This document shows, piece by piece, positions 36,138 through 43,960 of a stretch of DNA of 63,203 nucleotides. Each line of letters begins with the position of its first letter. Position 1 is the first letter of the stretch. The notes beneath the pieces were generated by a model. That model saw nothing but the letters and a program-made list of their open reading frames with translations. It did no database searches and was not told the origin of the DNA. Origin of the DNA: a virus; the IMG/VR virus record IMGVR_UViG_3300027969_000101, positions 1 to 63,203 of that record; one strand, 5' to 3'. The position numbers were made by a program, and so were the translations under genes.

Positions 36138-36841
36138 CTTCTAGCACCAAATTTAAGCTCTGTCTCAAATGACTTTATTATACCTAAATTTAAAAATTCT
36201 TCTTCAGCATTAAGAGTGTTTACTTTAAAAACATACTTTCTCCATATAGCATGTATTCGCATTAAGGTGATACCGACAGATTCGTAATCCATCCTCAACT
36301 CTTGATATGCGTTGTCAACTGTTAACTCTGCTAGATCTGCCCATTCTATTATGCTTGCAGGATAATAACTATCAGATACCTTGTCTAGTTCTTTGCCGAG
36401 ATATTGATAGAATAACTCATCTCCGCAAAATGTTTTTACACGAGAAATATATCGATCACATATATTTTCTAAATCTCTAAATCTTTTTGATCTAAAGTTT
36501 GCTATTTCTCTTTTAGAGATCCATCCTTTGGGTGGAACAAATTCGGATACAATAAATGATTCTGTTATTCTATCAACCTTAACGGGTTCTGCTACATTTG
36601 TTTCGCTGTCCATTCCAGTCTCATCGACATAGGCCCTTTGCAATTTGTAATTTAGTGTAGTATCGTCTTGATATTTGTTAATATTATGATTTGCAAATTG
36701 GAAATAGATAGTCATAGGGGAACTATTTGTTATTCCCTGAGAAACCGCATTTGCAACATTAGCACTTGAACAGCGTGCCAGTATTCCTTTAGTTTCTTGA
36801 TCTACGACCAAAAATAAATATAATTTGATACCGTTTAACAT
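36134..36841 (-). CDS. unknown partner protein B of PP-loop gene (235 aa)
   Basis: Begins MLNGIKLYLFLVVDQETKGILARCS; the second half is helical and contains MRIHAIWRKY, the same motif as partner protein A at 32795. A late-type motif lies upstream on the minus strand at 36931-36938. The function is unknown. Confidence 0.7.
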   Translation of the reverse strand: MLNGIKLYLFLVVDQETKGILARCSSANVANAVSQGITNSSPMTIYFQFANHNINKYQDDTTLNYKLQRAYVDETGMDSETNVAEPVKVDRITESFIVSEFVPPKGWISKREIANFRSKRFRDLENICDRYISRVKTFCGDELFYQYLGKELDKVSDSYYPASIIEWADLAELTVDNAYQELRMDYESVGITLMRIHAIWRKYVFKVNTLNAEEEFLNLGIIKSFETELKFGARR

Positions 36842-36948
36842 TAAACTGTACCTTTGGTCTGTAGATCTAAGTTATTCATAATTGTAAAATTTTTTAGGGA
36901 ATAGAATACTAGTTAAATACTAGCATATAATATTTATAGGAAAAACAC
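36842..36948. other. divergent intergenic region
   Basis: Separates the minus-strand pair from the TctC gene. It holds TATAAATA on the minus strand (36938-36931) and a CATATAATATT stretch on the plus strand; no gene. Confidence 0.4.
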
Positions 36949-37902
36949 ATGCTTAGAATTTTTTTAATGGCATTGTTCCTGCTTCAAAATCAATTAGCAG
37001 TAGCATTTGAGCCAACAGATCGACTAATTACCATCATATCTGGGTTTACTCCGGGTGCAACAGATCAGGCTCTAAAACCATACATTGAAGTGTTAGAGGC
37101 CAAGGGCTATAAAGTCATCATTGAACATCGACCAGGAGCCAACGGTTCCATTGCAATGAATTATTTTACCAATAAGGCCAAACCAGACGGGTACACATTG
37201 TGGGCCACAGCATCCTCATTACTTACTATTGCACCGATCGCCACGCCGGAACTTATACAAAACACAGGAGTTGATTTAATTACCACAGTGGCGGCGGGCC
37301 CAATGGTATTAATATCAACTAAAGAATCCGGAATAAAAACTATAGAAACCTTTAGAAAAGACTTACTCTCGAATAGAAAAGATATCAATATTGCCACTCC
37401 TAGTTTATTCTTTGAAGTAGCGGCAAGATACCTGGTAACTCAAGTTTCAAAAGATAACAAGAGTGTGCCAACAGTAAGCTATAAATCTGGAGCAGATGCT
37501 ATCAGAGACGTACTAGGTAATCATGTACGCTATGGCGTTTTACAATTGGCCGTAGTAGCTCCCTTTATTGATTCGGATAAAATTAATATTATTGCTATCA
37601 GCGGAACAAATAGATTTCCAACTATACCAAACGTACCTACGTTCAGTGAGAAAATAAAAGGCTTTCATCCTAAAGTTGAGGCCAGCTGGGGACTAGCATT
37701 GCCTAACGGAACTGACCCAGCAATACATAAATTTTACCACGATGTACTAACAGACACAGCATTGAGAAGAGAGACTAGAGCAAAACTCCAACAGAGTTTT
37801 ATGATTATACCAGAATCATATGTTGGTAAACCCGCATTTGAAAAACGCATATCGGAGGAGACAGTTTTATGGAAAGAGATACTAGTGAACATCAAGAAGT
37901 AA
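36949..37902 (+). CDS. TctC/Bug-family periplasmic solute-binding protein
   Basis: 317 residues. A signal peptide (MLRIFLMALFLLQNQLAVA) precedes ITIISGFTPGATDQALKPYIEVLEAKGYKVIIEHRPGANGSIAMNYF, the TctC signature (PGG-x-x-D, then V-x-N-x-xGA-xG). Bug proteins bind carboxylates and are greatly expanded in Burkholderiales. AAAAAC-type weak ribosome site. A phage copy suggests boosted uptake of an organic acid (inference). Confidence 0.87.
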   Translation: MLRIFLMALFLLQNQLAVAFEPTDRLITIISGFTPGATDQALKPYIEVLEAKGYKVIIEHRPGANGSIAMNYFTNKAKPDGYTLWATASSLLTIAPIATPELIQNTGVDLITTVAAGPMVLISTKESGIKTIETFRKDLLSNRKDINIATPSLFFEVAARYLVTQVSKDNKSVPTVSYKSGADAIRDVLGNHVRYGVLQLAVVAPFIDSDKINIIAISGTNRFPTIPNVPTFSEKIKGFHPKVEASWGLALPNGTDPAIHKFYHDVLTDTALRRETRAKLQQSFMIIPESYVGKPAFEKRISEETVLWKEILVNIKK

Positions 37903-38042
37903 TTCATGGTCCCGAACACTACGAAGGACGGGGTCAGTCTGACTGGGATGGCTCGTGTGTTGTCATTACCAGAAAAGAAGATAAAGGTAGACAACAAACT
38001 AACGACGGGACTACCAGTTTAAAAGATATCAGCAATGATTAA
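37869..38042 (+). CDS. small acidic protein (57 aa)
   Basis: ATG 37869 lies inside the end of the TctC gene and is preceded by a strong GGAGGAG. The product is polar (ERDTSEHQEVIHGPEHYEGRG). The strong ribosome binding site is the main support. The function is unknown. Confidence 0.6.
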   Translation: MERDTSEHQEVIHGPEHYEGRGQSDWDGSCVVITRKEDKGRQQTNDGTTSLKDISND

Positions 38043-38077
38043 GATAGCGGAGTATGTCCGTTTATATAAGGAACAAT

Positions 38078-38872
38078 ATGAATTCAGTTGATGTAAATAT
38101 CTATGATAATCTAATATCAGACGATTTAAGACAAGAAGTATGGAAGTACATTAATAAACAAAAATGGTATGCTACTTGGAAAGTAGTAAGACCCTACATG
38201 ACTAGTTATATCCCAGAAGAAGAAGGATTCATGGACAACAGTCATAGGATTATGAGTTTACGATTACCTACAATGTGGATGCATCGAACTTGTTTTGCTA
38301 GCGATGATTCTAGTCTTGAAAAAAATCATCCTGTTATATGGGACTTGTGGCAAAGAATAAATTTAGCACTTGGCAACAAATACACAATAACCGGCTGTCC
38401 TGAGGAAATGGCATTATGGCCCGAGGACCATCAAGAGTGGAAAGCGCCGGCAACCCAAGATCCAAATTTAGAACAAGGATGGAGAGTATACACTAATGGG
38501 CAATTAGACGAATCTGTAAAACGTAGTCACGGTGTGCATCGAGACACAGTTGACGAAACTGATGATCAAACTAGGACTATACTATATGTTGCTAATTTAG
38601 AATGGTATCCAACTTGGTTTGCTGAAATTGTATTCTACCCAGATGATCCTGCTGGATTAACTGGGGACCGTCAACAATTTCAAGGACAACATAAGCTAGG
38701 GCAAGAAAGAGGATTTAAAATAGGCTGGGCCGATGAAGGAAAAATTGTAAGTTCGGTTCCCGGAAGAATTATAGATTATGATGGCCGAACATTACACACA
38801 ACAAGACCTGCGGCTATATGGTCTCAGGATATAAGAAAAACCATAGCATTTAGAGTACGGTTAAAAAATTAA
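38078..38872 (+). CDS. 2OG-Fe(II) oxygenase-like protein
   Basis: 264 residues from ATG 38078 (AAGGAAC upstream). SHGVHRDTVDETDDQTRTILYVANLEW (HRD ligands), FAEIVFYPDDP, GRIIDYDGRTLHTTRPA (distal His) and RKTIAFRVRL (Arg) give a clear dioxygenase core. It converges with the next gene with a 4-base overlap. Confidence 0.8.
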   Translation: MNSVDVNIYDNLISDDLRQEVWKYINKQKWYATWKVVRPYMTSYIPEEEGFMDNSHRIMSLRLPTMWMHRTCFASDDSSLEKNHPVIWDLWQRINLALGNKYTITGCPEEMALWPEDHQEWKAPATQDPNLEQGWRVYTNGQLDESVKRSHGVHRDTVDETDDQTRTILYVANLEWYPTWFAEIVFYPDDPAGLTGDRQQFQGQHKLGQERGFKIGWADEGKIVSSVPGRIIDYDGRTLHTTRPAAIWSQDIRKTIAFRVRLKN

Positions 38873-39363
38873 TCATCAACACACATAATAATATGTATTC
38901 GATTTTCTGTATGAGCGTTTATAAAGGTATGTGGTTTTGTTGTATCAGTTAAGTATACACTGCCCCGAGGCATATGATGGCATTCGTTTAATGTCGGCCA
39001 TATCATCCATGCTTGAGAATTAGTAATAAGTGGTATGTGTATTCGTTTACTAGGATCGGCATGTATTGAATAACATTGTCTTGCTGGCATTGACATTATC
39101 CTAGTTCTATAGGCATTATGCTTTAAAATTATCTTTTCTAATTCTGATCCCTTTAGTTTTGGATTAATATTACAATACTTTTTTTCAGATTGAATTTCTA
39201 ACTCTTCGATTCTACCAATACCGGTGTGCCAATCTTCTTGCCCTTCTTCTAGAGTTTGACAAATTATTTGGTTGTTTACAAACCCAGCAGTTTGTATAAT
39301 ATCATTGATTTCCGTTAGGATTTTTGGGAAATTTTTAATTTGGTACAATTGGTGAACTAACAT
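38869..39363 (-). CDS. 2OG oxygenase-like, Asp-hydroxylase type (164 aa)
   Basis: CYSIHADPSKRIHIPLITN (HxD) and GSVYLTDTTKPHTFINAHTENRIHIIM (distal His, Arg) match the short aspartyl/asparaginyl hydroxylase core. CATAAATA ends 5 nt before its ATG, with no Shine-Dalgarno. Confidence 0.72.
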   Translation of the reverse strand: MLVHQLYQIKNFPKILTEINDIIQTAGFVNNQIICQTLEEGQEDWHTGIGRIEELEIQSEKKYCNINPKLKGSELEKIILKHNAYRTRIMSMPARQCYSIHADPSKRIHIPLITNSQAWMIWPTLNECHHMPRGSVYLTDTTKPHTFINAHTENRIHIIMCVDD

Positions 39364-39388
39364 GAAAGTATTTATGGTAAAATTGATA

Positions 39389-39417
39389 TTGACATTATTT
39401 CAAAATAGCTATATAAT
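39389..39417 (+). promoter_or_regulatory. consensus sigma-70 promoter before the odd tRNA
   Basis: TTGACA, 17 bp, TATAAT; 7 bp before the tRNA-like gene. Confidence 0.78.
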
Positions 39418-39423
39418 TACAAT

Positions 39424-39534
39424 GTGGACGTGAGTGGAACTTGGTATACCTCCTCCTAGTAGCGCAAGCGAACGGAGGGTGTGGGGCTAACCCATTGGGT
39501 GCCTTTGTAGGTTCGAATCCTACCGTCTACACCA
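39424..39534 (+). tRNA. atypical 111-nt tRNA-like gene
   Basis: Acceptor GTGGACG/CGTCTAC, T-arm GTAGG-TTCGAAT-CCTAC and CCA are perfect, and the D-loop is Leu/Ser-like. The anticodon stem CTCC/GGAG encloses 17 nt instead of 7, including GCGCAAGC, and the variable arm carries GTGGGGC-CCCAT pairing. No anticodon can be assigned. It is isolated from the array and has its own promoter. Confidence 0.6.
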
Positions 39535-39558
39535 TTTTTAACACACACAGAGGCTCGT

Positions 39559-39900
39559 ATGAAAAAGGCACTAGCAATACTTTTATCTTTATCAGTATCA
39601 ACTGTTTATGCTCAATTTGACCCGAATTGGCGTGACCCAAATGCGTTGTTTGACGCTAGTAAAACTATGACCGATAATGTTTTAGTTACGTGGAATAGAG
39701 TGGATGATATCCGTAAAACTTGCGAAACTGAAAGCAAGCGGCGAGGGCTTGGTGGGTTTGGATATAGCATGGAAGCCTGTTCGTTCTGGGGTACAGATAA
39801 AGGCGGCAAAGATTTTTGCCATATCTTTACAAGAAAGAAAACTACAATGCACGACCTCGGTCATGAAATGCGTCATTGCTTTCAAGGAAGTTTCCATTGA
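39559..39900 (+). CDS. exported small protein with HxxxH motif
   Basis: 113 residues. A signal peptide (MKKALAILLSLSVSTVYA) leads to a mature part with four Cys and the sequence MHDLGHEMRHCFQG, which resembles a metal-binding HxxxHExxH-like helix. A periplasmic metal-dependent enzyme is possible, but the family is not recognised. AGAGGC lies before the start. Confidence 0.68.
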   Translation: MKKALAILLSLSVSTVYAQFDPNWRDPNALFDASKTMTDNVLVTWNRVDDIRKTCETESKRRGLGGFGYSMEACSFWGTDKGGKDFCHIFTRKKTTMHDLGHEMRHCFQGSFH

Positions 39901-40436
39901 ACAAAAAAGTAGCATCAAGTCCCGAGCGTAATACCTTCCAAAAAGAAGGCGCAATCCGCCGTGCAGAAGAAGCGGGCGAAGAACCCAATCAAGCATACAT
40001 TGACATGTGGGATCAGATCAAGATTGATGAGGCTAACAAGATCCACGATCCTAAGTGGCAAAAGAATAACATGGAGTATGATCTCCGTAGTAGTAAAGAA
40101 CTCTGTGACAAAGTTAAAGAGTCGGACAACTATGCTCAAAACTTGTATGCCGCTATGTGTAACATGGATTGGCAAAGCAGAGAGTTTTGGCAAGAGATGA
40201 AAGGTGAAACTTGGTCGTGCAGTTGGCGGCATGCTGGTGGTATTGTTGCTGATATGCAGGAGAAGGGTGACTACATTGATTGGTACTGTAGTGGCATTGG
40301 CAATAACGATGCCGGCTATGGGCTAGATGCTCGGCCGGCAACTGGTTACGTGCCAGAAGGTGTTGTAACTGAAGAAATTGAATTGGACTTAAACCGTCTG
40401 GGTTGGAGACCGGTTCCTTATAGGGATGATGAATAA
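39897..40436 (+). CDS. hypothetical protein (179 aa), TTG start
   Basis: The best start is TTG 39897, overlapping the previous stop (TTGA) and preceded by AAGGAAG; the ATG at 39876 lies within the upstream gene. The product is hydrophilic, with SSKELCDKVKESDNYAQNLYAAMCNMDW and SCSWRHAGGIVADMQEKGDYIDWYCSGIG, patterns found in conserved phage proteins of unknown function. Confidence 0.65.
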   Translation: MNKKVASSPERNTFQKEGAIRRAEEAGEEPNQAYIDMWDQIKIDEANKIHDPKWQKNNMEYDLRSSKELCDKVKESDNYAQNLYAAMCNMDWQSREFWQEMKGETWSCSWRHAGGIVADMQEKGDYIDWYCSGIGNNDAGYGLDARPATGYVPEGVVTEEIELDLNRLGWRPVPYRDDE

Positions 40437-40623
40437 CGTGGTAAATAATAGCATGGAAAAACATACATATAACGCAGAAGACATTTTTGAAGAGATTCCC
40501 GGAGACCCGGATAATGTTATAATGAAACTTCCTCCAGAGCTTCTTGAGCATACTGGATGGAAAGAAGGAGATACATTGAATATCAAAATCGAAGACGGCG
40601 CAATTGTTATCAGCAAACCATAA
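40426..40623 (+). CDS. AbrB/MazE-like small protein (65 aa)
   Basis: The C-terminal half, VIMKLPPELLEHTGWKEGDTLNIKIEDGAIVISKP, is the SpoVT-AbrB swapped-hairpin domain found in antitoxins and transition regulators. No toxin-like partner is adjacent; IF-1 follows by a TAATG overlap. ATG 40453 is an alternative start. Confidence 0.75.
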   Translation: MMNNVVNNSMEKHTYNAEDIFEEIPGDPDNVIMKLPPELLEHTGWKEGDTLNIKIEDGAIVISKP

Positions 40624-40841
40624 TGGCTAAAGACGATATTATTGAACTAGTCGGTGCTGTTGAAGAAGTTCTCCCTGGAAACATGTTTAGGGTCAAGGTT
40701 GAAAATATGCCTAAACCGTTATTGTGTTACATGGGCGGGAAATTAAAGCAACATAAGATTAGAATTATTTTAGGTGACAATGTAAAAATAGAAGTTAGCC
40801 CATATGACTTATCTAAGGGCAGAGTAACGTATAGATTGTAA
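40623..40841 (+). CDS. infA-like: translation initiation factor IF-1
   Basis: 72 residues, the normal IF-1 length. MAKDDIIELVGAVEEVLPGNMFRVKVEN, MGGKLKQHKIRIILGDNVKIEVSPYDLSKGRVTYRL follows the bacterial sequence almost through its length (OB fold; SPYDLSKGRI). IF-1 occupies the ribosomal A site during initiation. A phage copy may shift host ribosomes to phage mRNAs (inference). ATG 40623 overlaps the previous stop. Confidence 0.93.
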   Translation: MAKDDIIELVGAVEEVLPGNMFRVKVENMPKPLLCYMGGKLKQHKIRIILGDNVKIEVSPYDLSKGRVTYRL

Positions 40842-40843
40842 AT

Positions 40844-41518
40844 ATGAACAGCGTTATGGAAACCATTTGCGGGGTTTGCAATACTGTTAGAAGCAATAGC
40901 AAACACGGCACAAGTTTCCAGAGGCTATTAACTGAGTTACGTAGAGAGTTTCGGAAACAGGGATTTGAATTAAAAATTCGTACTGCTCGAGATAAGAATC
41001 TTAACTCAGAAGAATTTTATGTTAACGCATATTACGATGCTGAAGACGATAAAAACAAAGAATCTCCAATAGAGGTAATTGTACACCATAACTTTAACAA
41101 AGAGTTAGTTTGGGATTACAAACACATTACCGATTTTCTTGTACAAATTTTTGACGCAGTTGTACACGAATTTAAACATCAACGCCAAAGTCGAAAACGT
41201 ATGTATGTATCTTATTGGGTTCATGCAGACAGCAATCATCAATATCAAGAATATTTAAGTGACCCTGATGAGCTTGATGCCTATGCATTAAGTATTGCTA
41301 TTGAACTGTGCAGGACTATGGGGAAACATCGAGCCTTAAGATATCTTCCAAAGTTTACTACTTTGGCAAAATTTAAAGTGCAGGACAATTATGTTAGTCC
41401 AAATTTAAATGCGTATGTTGCCCATTTTGAAAAACCCATAAGTCCACTCCTTAGGCGGTTAGCCAAAAAAGTTTATGTTCGATTACAGAAGGTTGACACA
41501 GACTGCATTTTCGTGTAA
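40844..41518 (+). CDS. HExxH metalloprotease-like protein (1 of 3)
   Basis: 224 residues. FDAVVHEFKHQRQ provides the HExxH zinc motif, followed about 40 residues later by DELDAYA, which may give the third ligand (Glu/Asp). Arrangement resembles SprT-like or related phage zincins. No signal peptide. Two further HExxH genes lie at 41556 and 51931. Confidence 0.65.
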   Translation: MNSVMETICGVCNTVRSNSKHGTSFQRLLTELRREFRKQGFELKIRTARDKNLNSEEFYVNAYYDAEDDKNKESPIEVIVHHNFNKELVWDYKHITDFLVQIFDAVVHEFKHQRQSRKRMYVSYWVHADSNHQYQEYLSDPDELDAYALSIAIELCRTMGKHRALRYLPKFTTLAKFKVQDNYVSPNLNAYVAHFEKPISPLLRRLAKKVYVRLQKVDTDCIFV

Positions 41519-41521
41519 AAT
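41493..41521 (+). promoter_or_regulatory. sigma-70 promoter
   Basis: TTGACA, 17 bp, TAAAAT, overlapping the end of the preceding gene and upstream of ATG 41556. Confidence 0.65.
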
Positions 41522-41555
41522 ACAAAGTATAGTAACTACAGTATTTGGGGCGATT

Positions 41556-41981
41556 ATGGAAGTGCTTTGCGGAGAGCGTAAGTCAGCAACTAAAGAGTTG
41601 ACACTGACTGCTATTAAATTTTTCATTCAAGATCTCAAACTAACAAACAGTAAGTATAATCTTCTTGTGTTCTTTGATCGCGGTATGGCTAAACGAGAAG
41701 ACGTCCGAGGGTCTGTTTCAAAACTAGGTCCAAAAGGATTGTGTATGGTACTCGACACAAGTTTAGATTTTGAAAGACTACTTATTACTATTGCACACGA
41801 AATGGTGCATGTTAAGCAATATGCTCGAGGACAAGTTAAAAACAGTTCAAGAGGCAAGACTAGATATTGGATGGGCAAAAGTGTTCGCAAGGAATATTAT
41901 GACCAACCGTGGGAATTAGAAGCATTTAGTAAAGAACGAATTTTAGCCAACAAAGTTTTTAGAATGATAGCTAAGGCCTAA
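41556..41981 (+). CDS. HExxH metalloprotease-like protein (2 of 3)
   Basis: 141 residues from ATG 41556; the longer frame from 41475 runs through the promoter. LLITIAHEMVHVKQYARGQ is the zinc motif and PWELEAFSKE supplies a candidate third ligand Glu. This layout (HExxH then W-E-x-E-A) is that of SprT-like proteins common in large phages. Substrate unknown. Confidence 0.72.
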   Translation: MEVLCGERKSATKELTLTAIKFFIQDLKLTNSKYNLLVFFDRGMAKREDVRGSVSKLGPKGLCMVLDTSLDFERLLITIAHEMVHVKQYARGQVKNSSRGKTRYWMGKSVRKEYYDQPWELEAFSKERILANKVFRMIAKA

Positions 41982-41983
41982 TC

Positions 41984-42667
41984 ATGGATGACCTGTTTCC
42001 TCTACAAGATGTACTCGAACTAGCATGTGCCGCTCAACGAGTCAATAAAGATTATATCAAAGAACAAGAAATTCTGTATACTGAGGATGGCAAAGTTAAA
42101 CATATCATAATGCCTAATAAAGAGCTTGTAAAAATGACTTTGAAATTAGATCCTCGATATTCCGGGCCAGTTCCTCCTAAACTAATTCCAATTGATCTAG
42201 ACAAGGAACTTGCACAAGAAATTCGTAAGTATTTTCGAAAATTAATGTTTTCGGCAATCGAAGGAGATAATGAATTTAAAACCGAAGTTAACTCGTTGCT
42301 CAATTCTGAAAGTATACCTTTTAATAAAATTGGTTTTATTGCTTGCCTGCCAAGTGTTTACAAACGAGATTATGCAACAAGCCAGATTGAAAAACAAATT
42401 AAAACATTAAATGAAGGATATCTTTCGTTAATTGGCAGTACCGTTTTTGATTTAGATTGTGAAATCTTAGAATCAAAACGCTCAAAAAATTATGATGCAT
42501 TTAATATCACTGCTATAATTGATAATAAAATGGTCAGTTGGTTTAGTAAAGTTGATTTAAAAATTGGTTCTTGCGTTATAGTCAAAGCTAAAGTAAAAGA
42601 CCATTCTAAACATTGGAAGCACCAAAATGATGTTACACGACTTAACTATGTAAAGGCGGCTCAATGA
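41984..42667 (+). CDS. hypothetical protein (227 aa)
   Basis: Begins MDDLFPLQDVLELACAAQRVNKDYIKEQ. The C-terminal third (FNITAIIDNKMVSWFSKVDLKIGSCVIVKAKVKDHSKHW) looks like an OB-type nucleic-acid-binding barrel. No family is recognised. It overlaps the next gene by 4 bases. Confidence 0.65.
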   Translation: MDDLFPLQDVLELACAAQRVNKDYIKEQEILYTEDGKVKHIIMPNKELVKMTLKLDPRYSGPVPPKLIPIDLDKELAQEIRKYFRKLMFSAIEGDNEFKTEVNSLLNSESIPFNKIGFIACLPSVYKRDYATSQIEKQIKTLNEGYLSLIGSTVFDLDCEILESKRSKNYDAFNITAIIDNKMVSWFSKVDLKIGSCVIVKAKVKDHSKHWKHQNDVTRLNYVKAAQ

Positions 42668-42918
42668 GCAAAGAAAAACATAAACCCCATCAATGGATTG
42701 ACGGTGAAACTGCGGATCGCATTACCAGTCTTAATCTAAAAGATTATCGTGCGTATCTTAAGAAAGAAATCAAGCAGTGGAAGAAGAATCCAAGGAGCGA
42801 TAGTAATCCTAAAGGTTATTGGATGCATCCTGAAGACGTAGGACTCAACATGCAAACTATTGCGGCACTGGATTTGATTATCAGTCATTTTCCAGAAACA
42901 TCGGATGAGATAAAATGA
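42664..42918 (+). CDS. hypothetical protein (84 aa)
   Basis: Basic, begins MSKEKHKPHQWIDGETADRITSLNLKDYRAYLKKE; helical. Overlaps both neighbours by 4 bases (ATGA), so it is part of a coupled run. The function is unknown. Confidence 0.65.
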   Translation: MSKEKHKPHQWIDGETADRITSLNLKDYRAYLKKEIKQWKKNPRSDSNPKGYWMHPEDVGLNMQTIAALDLIISHFPETSDEIK

Positions 42919-43352
42919 ACGAAGACCAAGAATTTATAGACTATGAAACATTTGCCAAACGGATGGAAAAATCCTATCCAAAAATGTTTGAGGGCAAGTA
43001 CGGCGGATTTGCAGTAGGCAAAGGTTGGTACCCAATCCTTGAACGATTATGTTCTAACATTCAGCAACATATCGAATGGAAGAATAAAGATAGTGAGGTT
43101 TGCTCACAGGTTATTGTAGAACAGATTAAAGAAAAGTTCGGCGGCTTGCGCTTTTACTACCGTGGCGGTGATGATGAAATTAGCGGTATGGTGCGTATGG
43201 CAGAAGCTTGGGCAGATGTTGCTTGCGAAGAGTGTGGTGGTATTGGTAAACGTAGAGGTGGTGGCTGGGTAAGAACGTTGTGCGATTTGCACGAAACAGA
43301 GCGTAATGCTCGAATTGAAGAACAATGTAGAAAGGATGGTTTAGAGCTATGA
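42915..43352 (+). CDS. phage protein with a possible zinc knuckle (145 aa)
   Basis: Contains GWYPILERLCSNIQQHIEW, QIKEKFGGLRFYYRGGDDEISGMVRMAE and CEECGGIGKRRGGGWVRTLCDLH, the last giving a C-x-x-C ... C-x-x-H zinc-knuckle arrangement. Proteins with these phrases are widespread in large phages without known function. Confidence 0.7.
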   Translation: MNEDQEFIDYETFAKRMEKSYPKMFEGKYGGFAVGKGWYPILERLCSNIQQHIEWKNKDSEVCSQVIVEQIKEKFGGLRFYYRGGDDEISGMVRMAEAWADVACEECGGIGKRRGGGWVRTLCDLHETERNARIEEQCRKDGLEL

Positions 43353-43960
43353 TTACAATGAAAGAATGGATGGAGTTAGTCGACTATCGTATCACCGAAG
43401 GCAGTGAATACGGGTGGGAGTGTTATGGTCCTAATGCTTACACATTAGATTCGTGGAATGGTGTTCACGGTAAAGGTGGGTACAGTTTCAGTATTGTGTT
43501 CAGCACTAAGAGTCAAAAGGTCTATGAAGTCAGTATGTGCGACTATACCAATGATCGTGCATATCGTATGATTAATCCTAAAAATGTTGAAAAGCATCAT
43601 AAGGAAGCCGAACATAGAAGTGTACTAGAGAATCAGGCGTGGGACGATGTTAACTATGTTGATTTGGACGTAGATGATGACTTCTTCCAAAAAGCATTGG
43701 CTATTAAAGATGGCGATGACTATGATACTCGAGTACTAGTTCCGGTTGACTTTTCGGATGAAGAACTGTTACAATATATGAAGATGGCGCACGAGCGTGA
43801 TATGACTTTTAACGACTTTGTTGAAGAAGCATTACGCCATGCTCTTGTAGAAGTGGAAGCGGGTCGTCTTACTAAAGAAGATGCAGAAAAATTTAAAGTA
43901 GGATACAAATGGCCTGAATCATTTGAGAAAGAAGAAAGCGATGAAGATAAAGTTGGTTAG
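43349..43960 (+). CDS. hypothetical protein (203 aa)
   Basis: N-terminal part (MKEWMELVDYRITEGSEYGWECYGPNAYTLDSWNG) is beta-rich; the C-terminal part (DFSDEELLQYMKMAHERDMTFNDFVEEALRHAL) looks like the helix-loop-helix of ribbon-type or toxin-antitoxin small proteins. The end is very acidic. Overlaps both neighbours. Confidence 0.65.
   Translation: MITMKEWMELVDYRITEGSEYGWECYGPNAYTLDSWNGVHGKGGYSFSIVFSTKSQKVYEVSMCDYTNDRAYRMINPKNVEKHHKEAEHRSVLENQAWDDVNYVDLDVDDDFFQKALAIKDGDDYDTRVLVPVDFSDEELLQYMKMAHERDMTFNDFVEEALRHALVEVEAGRLTKEDAEKFKVGYKWPESFEKEESDEDKVG

Noticed and set aside
39424-39534. Selenocysteine tRNA
   Set aside because: The acceptor stem is 7 bp and no UCA anticodon can be placed.
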